Source of the DNA: Patescibacteria group bacterium
GTDB taxonomy: Bacteria; Patescibacteriota; Minisyncoccia; JAHIHE01
NCBI GenBank assembly: GCA_018899995.1
Contig: JAHIHE010000094.1
Span: forward strand, 1-10,576
Length of the DNA stretch: 10,576 nt
Direction of reading: 5' to 3'
In this document: in pieces, positions 5,516-10,576 of the stretch
Layout: each line of letters begins with the position of its first letter
Position numbering within the stretch: position 1 is the stretch's first letter
Notes under the pieces: model-generated
The model's database searches: none
Seen by the model: the letters and a program-made list of their open reading frames with translations, nothing else
What the model was told of the DNA's origin: nothing
Position numbers and translations under genes: made by a program

Positions 5516-6613
5516 ATGGAAAAGATTTCTCTGTCAAAACTATTTTTATTAGCGGTGATTATAATCAGCTCGGGTCTAATATTCGGCATAACCCAATCTT
5601 TAATCGAAATTCGCCGAGTTGTGCCGCCAGCGCCGGCAATAAATAAAATAGAAATTTCCGCGGACGCGAAATCTCCGCCTGCGGCGGATCAGCCTCGGGC
5701 TGAAATTCTTAACGCCGATACTAAAGCAACTATTTTCACCATTGCCGATACGCAAAAATATCTTAAAGATTCCGGCTATTTTTACAATCCCGATACTTTT
5801 CAAACCACCAATGCCAAATATGAAGGGGATTGTTTTGGCGACGCGGCTTTGTCAAATAATAAAAACAGGATAGTTTTTTCCAGCGGATGTTTACCAGGAG
5901 ATTTGCCGCAGCCGTGGATTGGAACAGTTTACACTTATAATAAAGAGGTTAAAAAGGCATCTGACTCCTATAATGCCGAACGTTTGCCACACGTTTATAA
6001 AGCTTATTTAGCTATAATTAAGGATAGCACGAGTTTTTTAACAGGCGGTAGTGGCAAAAAATTCACTTGGTCAGTAGATGACAAAACCATCACTTACGAA
6101 GCGGATTTAGGATTATCCGGAATGACGGAAACAAGAACCATTGATTCGCAGACAGGGGAAATTTTAGAAACTAAACCAGCGGAAGGCGACACATCAGATT
6201 GGAAAACTTATAGGAATGAGAAATATGAGTTTGAAGTGAAATATCCTTCAGATTGGACAGCGGAAGAGAAACCTCTATCTGTTTACCCGGATACTTTTAC
6301 CATCAGAGCAGAGTTTAAAAGCCCCTCTGAGGATAAACAATTTTTCATTGCAGTCCGACCTAAAGATGACGAAGGAATGATTCGAGAAGCGTATAATATT
6401 ATCTCTGAGATAAAAATCAATGTAGGCGGGATTACTAGTTCTAAGATAACCGGGATGGGTCAAAAAGATGGTTCTCCTCGTGTAATATTTGTTTTAGCAA
6501 CAAAAGGAGATTATGTTTATAACTTTTACTTACCTCCTTTTTATCAAGAAGAGATATTTCTTGACCAAATCCTCTCCACATTCAAATTCATAGAAAAAAA
6601 CGAAATAAAATAA
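5516..6613 (+). CDS. Membrane-anchored extracytoplasmic protein with C-terminal PsbP-like domain
   Basis: Residues 8-29 form one hydrophobic segment after a short basic start, an uncleaved anchor or signal. A proline/alanine linker follows (37-63), of which residues 53-63 come from a pair of tandem DNA hairpins. Residues 70-220 form a globular region I do not recognise, with two cysteines (106 and 125) that could form a disulfide outside the cell. From residue 228, SDWKTYRNEKYEFEVKYPSDW begins a PsbP/Mog1-like domain that ends FLDQILSTFKFIEK. The same domain closes the protein at 7977-8624, and the opening 51 bases are almost identical in DNA. Function is unknown; a surface or envelope role is inferred. 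No Shine-Dalgarno precedes the ATG. Confidence 0.75.
   Translation: MEKISLSKLFLLAVIIISSGLIFGITQSLIEIRRVVPPAPAINKIEISADAKSPPAADQPRAEILNADTKATIFTIADTQKYLKDSGYFYNPDTFQTTNAKYEGDCFGDAALSNNKNRIVFSSGCLPGDLPQPWIGTVYTYNKEVKKASDSYNAERLPHVYKAYLAIIKDSTSFLTGGSGKKFTWSVDDKTITYEADLGLSGMTETRTIDSQTGEILETKPAEGDTSDWKTYRNEKYEFEVKYPSDWTAEEKPLSVYPDTFTIRAEFKSPSEDKQFFIAVRPKDDEGMIREAYNIISEIKINVGGITSSKITGMGQKDGSPRVIFVLATKGDYVYNFYLPPFYQEEIFLDQILSTFKFIEKNEIK
5674..5703. repeat. Two tandem 15-bp hairpins in a linker
   Basis: TCCGCC-TGC-GGCGGA (5674-5688) is followed directly by TCAGCC-TCG-GGCTGA (5689-5703). Each has perfect six-base arms and a three-base loop. Together they give ten codons in frame (PPAADQPRAE) in the linker after the membrane anchor. 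They are GC-rich against AT-rich surroundings, so they look inserted. Confidence 0.65.
6197..6247 (+). repeat. 51-bp block shared by the two PsbP-like genes, copy 1
   Basis: It encodes DWKTYRNEKYEFEVKYP. It matches 8205-8255 at 49 of 51 bases, the two differences being synonymous, while the codons on both sides have diverged. Confidence 0.85.
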
Positions 6614-6628
6614 AAATTGTGTAAATTG

Positions 6629-6657
6629 TTGACATTTTTGTATTGCCGTGCTAAAAT
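6629..6657 (+). promoter_or_regulatory. Near-consensus sigma-70 promoter of the ATPase gene
   Basis: TTGACA (6629-6634), 17 bases, TAAAAT (6652-6657). The -35 is perfect, the spacing ideal and the -10 off by one base. Transcription would start near 6664, about 28 bases before the ATG at 6692. A further TGGTATAAAT at 6660-6669 could act as an alternate extended -10. Confidence 0.75.
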
Positions 6658-6691
6658 AATGGTATAAATTATGTAGTTAAGCGTTAAATAA

Positions 6692-7897
6692 ATGCTAATA
6701 AAAAGAAAAGTTTTGGGAGAAATAAGCCAATGGCTTGATACAAAAAAGATATTGATTCTAAACGGCGCCAGACAGGTTGGAAAAACGACAATTTTGAAGG
6801 AAATAAAAAAAGAGCTGGAGGAAAAAAACAAAAATTGTGTTTATCTGAATCTTGAATCGTTTCAATCCGCTGATCGCCTGAACGTCGATCCGGACAATAT
6901 CTTTGATTTTATTCCCGACAAAAATTTATTTTGGCATGTTTTGATTGATGAAATTCAAATTCTTGACCAGCCATCTGGTTTTTTGAAATATATCTATGAT
7001 ACCTATGACAATCTGAAATTAATTATCACCGGTTCGGCAAATTTGGAAATCAAAGCGAAACTTCAGGATTCTTTGGCAGGCCGAAAAATCACTTTCTACA
7101 TAAGCCCTTTGTCTCTTGATGAAATTTTAGATTATGAAAAACTGGACAAAGAAACAAAAAATCCGATAGAGCGGCAAAAGATAAACAAAACATTTGAAGA
7201 ATATCTGATATTTGGCGGTTTGCCGGAAATTTATCTGGAAAAAGACAAAGAAAAGAAAAAGAAATTGCTGAAAGAATATCTCGGAACCTATGTTAATAAA
7301 GATATTAGGGCGCTGATCAGTAAAATTAATGTTTCCAAATTTAACCAGATGAACATCGCCTTGGCGCATTTGATTGGGAACTTGGTAAATAAAAGCAAAA
7401 TATCCGATGATCTGAATATCAACAGCAGGACATTGGATAGATATTTGGATCTGTTAAAATACAGTTTTATTTTTGATTTTATTCCCCCTTATTTTTCCAA
7501 TCCGGTTACTCAAATCAAAAAAATGCAAAAAGTTTATTGTTTTGACCTCGGAGTCCGAAACGCCGTTTTGAATAATTTTATTGAAGTTGATTTGAGAGAT
7601 GATCGCGGTAAACTGTTTGAAAATTTTGTTTATCTTAAATTGAAGGAAAAATACCAAGAAATTTATTTTTGGCGAACCGTGAAAGGAAGCGAAATTGATT
7701 TTGTTTATCAGGAAAACGGCCTGAATGTCGTTGAAGCGAAGTATAAAAAATTCACCGCGCCCAAAATAGAACATTCCATAAAACAGGCGATTAAGTCGTT
7801 GCGACCCAATAAAGCAAGAATAGTAAATCTTAATTTGGAAGAAAAGATAATTATTGATGGAAAAGAAATAGAATTTGTCAGCTGGAATAAATTGTAG
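6692..7897 (+). CDS. AAA+ ATPase with C-terminal DUF4143
   Basis: A member of the AAA_14/DUF4143 ATPase family common in archaea and small-genome bacteria. Residues 20-135 hold the ATPase: Walker A GARQVGKTT (25-33), Walker B HVLIDEIQ (82-89), sensor ITGSAN (112-117) and LAGR (128-131). FGGLPEI (174-180) marks the linker to a winged-helix-like stretch (SKISDDLNINSRTLDRYLDLL). The C-terminal domain has a nuclease-like pattern: Glu310 in KLFENFVYLKL, GSEIDFV (332-338) and VVEAKY (346-351), as in PD-(D/E)XK folds. The length of 401 is usual and every motif is intact. The biochemical role of the family is poorly known; a DNA-related or defence role is often suggested. It has its own promoter and sits between two related PsbP-like genes. 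Confidence 0.9.
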   Translation: MLIKRKVLGEISQWLDTKKILILNGARQVGKTTILKEIKKELEEKNKNCVYLNLESFQSADRLNVDPDNIFDFIPDKNLFWHVLIDEIQILDQPSGFLKYIYDTYDNLKLIITGSANLEIKAKLQDSLAGRKITFYISPLSLDEILDYEKLDKETKNPIERQKINKTFEEYLIFGGLPEIYLEKDKEKKKKLLKEYLGTYVNKDIRALISKINVSKFNQMNIALAHLIGNLVNKSKISDDLNINSRTLDRYLDLLKYSFIFDFIPPYFSNPVTQIKKMQKVYCFDLGVRNAVLNNFIEVDLRDDRGKLFENFVYLKLKEKYQEIYFWRTVKGSEIDFVYQENGLNVVEAKYKKFTAPKIEHSIKQAIKSLRPNKARIVNLNLEEKIIIDGKEIEFVSWNKL

Positions 7898-7905
7898 ATG
7901 ATTTC

Positions 7906-7923
7906 AAAATAAGTTTTTATTTT
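7906..7923 (+). terminator. Weak AT hairpin after the ATPase gene
   Basis: AAAATAA and TTATTTT flank a GTTT loop shortly after the stop at 7897, with only a short T run. The stem has no GC pairs, so termination here would be weak. Confidence 0.3.
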
Positions 7924-7976
7924 TGCAAAATTTATAAGGGAATTGGATTAATATTTTAATCTCTAACTAAAACTCT

Positions 7977-8624
7977 ATGAATCAAAAACAAACAGAACTC
8001 AAGCCATTGAGGGCGTCAGTGGCAAAAAAGATTTTAGTGGTTGCGATAATAGTGTTCGTTGGCGTTTTGCTGGGAGTGGCGGGGTATTTGGCGAAAAATA
8101 AGCCGGTTAAAACCAGCCAGCCGCAAGTTTCGACTGTGACGGAGCCAACAAAATCGGTTGAAGACGAAACCGCGGACTTGCCCTCCAAAGCTTTAGCGAC
8201 GGAGGATTGGAAAACTTATAGGAATGAGAAATATGAGTTTGAGGTGAAGTATCCTATTAGTTGGCAAAATGATGCAAATAATTCGGCTTCTGTCGGTATC
8301 GATACAAGAATTAGGATTTTTAATCTCCCAGTGTGGTCCTCTTTTGAAATCATGAAAAACAATAATGATAGAAAATTGACTCTCGATGAATGGGTTAGAG
8401 AATTAATTATTATTGCTAAAGGCGAATTAAGTGCTGAAGTAATTACTATAAATGGATTTAAGGCATATAAGTTGAAAAGCGAATTAGAACCTTCCAACAC
8501 TTTATTTTACGTTGTTATTACTGACAAAAATAATAAAATCTTTACATTATATGCTTATAGTGGAGACGCGGATGACAACAAAACTCTTGAACAAATCCTT
8601 TCCACTTTTAAATTCATTAATTAA
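7977..8624 (+). CDS. Membrane-anchored PsbP-like protein
   Basis: Residues 10-18 are basic, followed by a hydrophobic anchor (19-38). A Ser/Thr/Pro linker (43-76) includes PSKALATED, encoded by a small repeat (8182-8205). From residue 77 it has a PsbP/Mog1-like domain, DWKTYRNEKYEFEVKYPISW, ending TLEQILSTFKFIN. It is a shorter relative of the product of 5516-6613, lacking that protein's middle domain. The exact ligand or role is unknown; location on the outer face of the membrane is inferred. No Shine-Dalgarno. Confidence 0.75.
   Translation: MNQKQTELKPLRASVAKKILVVAIIVFVGVLLGVAGYLAKNKPVKTSQPQVSTVTEPTKSVEDETADLPSKALATEDWKTYRNEKYEFEVKYPISWQNDANNSASVGIDTRIRIFNLPVWSSFEIMKNNNDRKLTLDEWVRELIIIAKGELSAEVITINGFKAYKLKSELEPSNTLFYVVITDKNNKIFTLYAYSGDADDNKTLEQILSTFKFIN
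8182..8205. repeat. CCTCC...GGAGG repeat in the linker
   Basis: CCTCC and GGAGG frame an AAAGCTTT palindrome plus AGCGAC, 24 bases in all. It is translated as part of PSKALATED. Its right end abuts the 51-bp block shared with the gene at 5516. It looks like another frame-neutral micro-element. Confidence 0.5.
8205..8255 (+). repeat. 51-bp block shared by the two PsbP-like genes, copy 2
   Basis: It is the counterpart of 6197-6247, identical at 49 of 51 bases. Similarity stops abruptly on both sides, then returns at the 3' end (LxQILSTFKFI, about 27 of 33 bases). Confidence 0.85.
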
Positions 8625-8634
8625 AAATAAATCT

Positions 8635-8727
8635 ATGACAAAAATCGCAATTAACGGCTTTGGCCGCACTCCGCGCAAATTCCTTCGGAATTCTACGGGG
8701 CAAGTTGGCCGGCTCGCAAAAATATGA
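8635..8727 (+). pseudogene. Fossil GAPDH N-terminus split by a 36-bp insert
   Basis: A 30-codon frame reads MTKIAINGFGR, then twelve codons TPRKFLRNSTGQ, then VGRLAKI and stop. Removing the twelve codons (8668-8703) gives MTKIAINGFGRVGRLA, a perfect GAPDH N-terminus. The stop overlaps the start of the intact GAPDH as ATGA. The DNA differs from the intact gene's own head at 9 of 33 bases over the first eleven codons, though the protein differs at one residue. It is therefore not a fresh duplication but a relic of a second gap allele or paralogue, or of gene replacement. If translated it would act as a leader coupled to GAPDH. Confidence 0.8.
8668..8703. repeat. 36-bp hairpin insert in the fossil GAPDH head
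   Basis: It contains AATTCC-TTC-GGAATT (8678-8692), a hairpin with the same 6-3-6 build as those at 5674-5703, framed by CTCCGCGC and ACGGGGCAAG. The word CGGGGCAAG also occurs inside the hypD element near 1219. The insert splits the GFGR/VGRLA codons exactly without shifting frame. Confidence 0.7.
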
Positions 8728-9794
8728 TTAAAATAGCTATAAATGGATTTGGCAGAATAGGACGATTAGCATTACGGAATATTCTTGACCAGCATCCGAA
8801 TTTATCGGTTGCGGCGATAAACGATCTAACTGATACAAAAACCCTGGCGTATTTATTGCAATACGATTCTAATTACGGAAAATATTCCAAAGAAGTTTCG
8901 TTTGACGAAAAAAACATCATCGTTGGCGAAAAAAAGATTCCGGTTTTCGCGGAAAAAGACATATTAAAATTGCCGTGGAATAAACTGGGCATAGACATTG
9001 TTTTGGAGTGCACTGGCGTTTATTTGGATTATAAAAATAATCTGAACCACTTAAACGCGGGCGCGAAAAAAGTCATAATCAGCGCGCCTTGCAAGGGAGA
9101 CGGAGAAATTAACACTTTTCTTTTGGGGGTCAATGAGGAAAAGTATAATCCGGAAAAAGACCATATAATTTCCAACGGTTCCTGCACCACCAATTGCGTC
9201 GCGCCGCTGGCAAAGATCTTAAACGACAATTTTGGAATTGAAAAGGCGTTTATAGGCACCGCTCACAGCTATACAAACAGCCAGCGCCTGCTTGATCTGC
9301 CGGCAAAAAATATGCGCGAATCGCGCGCCGCCGCGCTTTCAATCATTCCTTCCGCGACCGGCGCCGCAAAATCGGTCCATCAGGCGATTCCGGAGTTGAA
9401 GGGAAAATTAAGCGGCTACGCTCTGCGCGTGCCGACCCCCGTGGTTTCCATCGCGGACATTACGGCAATAATTAAGACAACCACCACCGCGGAGAAGGTG
9501 AATAAAATTTTTGAACAAGCTGCAAAAAGCAAACTGAAAGGAATTTTAGGGGTATCAAACCAGCCGCTTGTCTCTGTGGATTATAAAGGCAACCCGCTTT
9601 CGGCGATTGTTGATATGCCTTTAACTTTGGCGCAGGAAAATCTGGTGAAAGTTACCGCGTGGTATGACAATGAATGGGGCTATACTTGCCGGCTGACTGA
9701 AATGGCGGAATACATAACAAATTTCAAAACCCAAATGTCAAATGCCAAATCAATCCCGAGTACTCGGGACAAAACTCAAATGACAAAAATTTGA
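8724..9794 (+). CDS. gap: Glyceraldehyde-3-phosphate dehydrogenase, type I
   Basis: It oxidises and phosphorylates glyceraldehyde 3-phosphate to 1,3-bisphosphoglycerate in glycolysis, in the cytoplasm. The Rossmann start IAINGFGRIGR (4-14) is present. AINDLTD (31-37) has the aspartate typical of NAD preference. The catalytic site is NGSCTTNC (Cys154) with His181 in TAHSYTNSQ; both are intact. RVPTPVVSIAD and WYDNEWGYTCRLTEMAEYI follow as expected, the latter marking the normal end. About 20 extra residues (from 336) are encoded by an inverted-repeat element that also supplies the stop codon. The ATG overlaps the stop of the upstream fossil head, and there is no Shine-Dalgarno. It is almost surely functional. 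Confidence 0.97.
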   Translation: MIKIAINGFGRIGRLALRNILDQHPNLSVAAINDLTDTKTLAYLLQYDSNYGKYSKEVSFDEKNIIVGEKKIPVFAEKDILKLPWNKLGIDIVLECTGVYLDYKNNLNHLNAGAKKVIISAPCKGDGEINTFLLGVNEEKYNPEKDHIISNGSCTTNCVAPLAKILNDNFGIEKAFIGTAHSYTNSQRLLDLPAKNMRESRAAALSIIPSATGAAKSVHQAIPELKGKLSGYALRVPTPVVSIADITAIIKTTTTAEKVNKIFEQAAKSKLKGILGVSNQPLVSVDYKGNPLSAIVDMPLTLAQENLVKVTAWYDNEWGYTCRLTEMAEYITNFKTQMSNAKSIPSTRDKTQMTKI

Positions 9795-9800
9795 CATTTG
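9732..9800. repeat. Inverted-repeat element forming the GAPDH 3' end
   Basis: CAAATGTCAAAT (9732-9743) and ATTTGACATTTG (9789-9800) are exact 12-base inverted arms. Between them lies the 16-bp palindrome TCCCGAGTACTCGGGA (9754-9769). It is translated as the GAPDH tail, and the TGA stop at 9792-9794 is inside the right arm. It uses the same word family as the hyd leader element at 4283-4392. The right arm also contains TTGACA, a perfect -35, followed by only a weak -10. Confidence 0.85.
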
Positions 9801-9851
9801 TAATTTATCATTCTAATTTAATTTTAACTTATTAATCATTGACTCAAACTT

Positions 9852-10576
9852 ATGTTTAGACCAAACAAGGTTATCAAAAGCATTGCTTTTGTCGCGTCGG
9901 TTTTAGCACTTTCCCTCTCTTTATCTTATCTTGTTTCTGCCTGGACAGAGCCGACTGCTAACCCGCCGACGCCTAATGTTTCCGCTCCTCTTAATATCGG
10001 CTCCACCGGCCAATCCAAAGCAGGCGGTCTGATTCTTAACACTGGCGGCGCTCCCACCGGCTTGATTGTTTCTTCCGGCGCGGTGAATCTTCCCGCGAAC
10101 TCAATTGATTCTTCTGAAGTCGGTTTTAACTATGCCGGGTCTGCCAGCAAAGGAGGAGCGGCGAGCAATGTGGTATGCACGAACTGCATTACGCTCGGAG
10201 TTGAGACAAGCGGAAGCTATGTTACTTCTGAAACCGACCCCACGGTTCTCGCTTCTGTCAAAGACGGCATTACTTGGCTAGAAATAGCTAGCCGTCCCCC
10301 TGGATTAGATGATGGAGACCAGGTAGGCATCACTTCTGAAACCGACCCGACAGTTCTCGCTTCTGTAAAAGACGGCATTACTTGGACAGAAATAGCTAGC
10401 CGTCCCCCAGGATTAGATGATGGGGACCAGGTAGGTATTACCTCTGAAACCGACCCAACAGTTCCCGCTTCTGTAAAAGACGGCATTAGTTGGGGCGAGG
10501 TAAGCGGCAGACCCGCGTTTAATGGTTGCGCCGGCGCAAACTTGGCTTTAAAGACGCTGGATTTGAATACCGGCGC
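9852..10576 (+). CDS. Secreted repeat protein, N-terminal part
   Basis: The frame is open from ATG 9852 to the window edge, so the 3' end is missing. Residues 1-31 form a signal peptide: basic start, hydrophobic core IAFVASVLALSLSLSYLV, likely cleavage after VSA-W. The mature N-terminus WTEPTANPPTPNVSAPLNIGSTGQSKAGGLILN is a pattern I associate with Parcubacterial surface proteins. A CTNC pair lies at 109-112. From residue 126 a 36-residue unit SETDPTVLASVKDGITW...GLDDGDQVGIT occurs twice in full and once in part. The SETDPTV style resembles phage tail fibre and other fibrous repeat proteins. A surface fibre or adhesin role is inferred. The start lacks a Shine-Dalgarno. Confidence 0.85.
   Translation, partial: MFRPNKVIKSIAFVASVLALSLSLSYLVSAWTEPTANPPTPNVSAPLNIGSTGQSKAGGLILNTGGAPTGLIVSSGAVNLPANSIDSSEVGFNYAGSASKGGAASNVVCTNCITLGVETSGSYVTSETDPTVLASVKDGITWLEIASRPPGLDDGDQVGITSETDPTVLASVKDGITWTEIASRPPGLDDGDQVGITSETDPTVPASVKDGISWGEVSGRPAFNGCAGANLALKTLDLNTG
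10227..10499 (+). repeat. 108-bp tandem coding repeat
   Basis: Units begin at 10227, 10335 and 10443, a period of exactly 108 bases (36 codons). The first two are nearly identical in DNA; the third is complete for about half and then diverges (ISWGEVSGRP). The high identity suggests recent unit duplication. Confidence 0.9.

Noticed and set aside
8512..8727. A 71-residue plus-strand frame starting at 8512
   Set aside because: Its first part is an out-of-frame reading of the 7977 gene; only the part from the internal ATG at 8635 has GAPDH similarity, so I annotated that alone.
10217..10486. Minus-strand open frame of 89 residues with repeats
   Set aside because: It is the antisense of the 108-bp tandem repeats of the secreted protein; the plus-strand frame has a signal peptide and runs from 9852 through the whole region.
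10227..10499. Regular direct repeats as a possible CRISPR array
   Set aside because: The units are contiguous coding repeats of 108 bases with no unique spacers.

Overview
The window most likely comes from a candidate-phyla-radiation bacterium of the Parcubacteria/Patescibacteria type. This is an inference from gene content and style, not a database result. The evidence is low overall GC; short genes, most without a Shine-Dalgarno sequence; a sulfhydrogenase-type (group 3b [NiFe] hydrogenase) electron-transfer module; small membrane-anchored proteins ending in a PsbP-like 'DWKTYRNEKYEFEVKYP' domain; and a secreted protein with the 'AWTEPTANPPTPNVSAPLN' N-terminus familiar from that group. Short palindromic repeat elements are scattered through both intergenic and coding DNA.

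Layout. Positions 1-216 hold a folded repeat element, then a short leader with a good Shine-Dalgarno for a small unknown gene (217-663). A convergent terminator at 681-714 separates it from a minus-strand operon read from 4271 down to 716: hydB-like iron-sulfur subunit, hydG-like FAD/NAD(P)/[2Fe-2S] subunit, hypC, hypD. Positions 4272-4556 are a divergent promoter region full of repeats. The plus strand then carries a MntA/HepT (nucleotidyltransferase/HEPN) toxin-antitoxin pair (4557-5445), an anchored extracytoplasmic protein (5516-6613), an AAA+/DUF4143 ATPase with its own near-consensus promoter (6692-7897), a second anchored PsbP-like protein (7977-8624), a fossil GAPDH N-terminus (8635-8727) fused by ATGA overlap to an intact GAPDH gene (8724-9794), and the start of a secreted repeat protein (9852 to the window edge).

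How the genes fit together. HydB and HydG would carry electrons between NAD(P)H and a [NiFe] hydrogenase, and HypC/HypD build the Fe(CN)2CO part of its active site. The small and large catalytic subunits are not in this window, so they must be encoded elsewhere or be lost. GAPDH is glycolytic. The MntA/HepT pair and the DUF4143 ATPase are accessory genes.

The most unusual feature is the repeat ecology. At least five palindromic or inverted-repeat families occur, and several lie in frame inside conserved genes. HypD carries three insertions: one ~119-bp element with 12-bp terminal inverted repeats and two near-identical 36-nt inserts. The fossil GAPDH head is split by an exact 36-bp insert. 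The intact GAPDH ends in a tail and stop codon supplied by a 69-bp inverted-repeat element that itself contains a 16-bp palindrome. Linkers of both PsbP-like proteins carry small hairpins. This resembles protein-embedded palindromic elements such as those of Rickettsia, but with different sequences.
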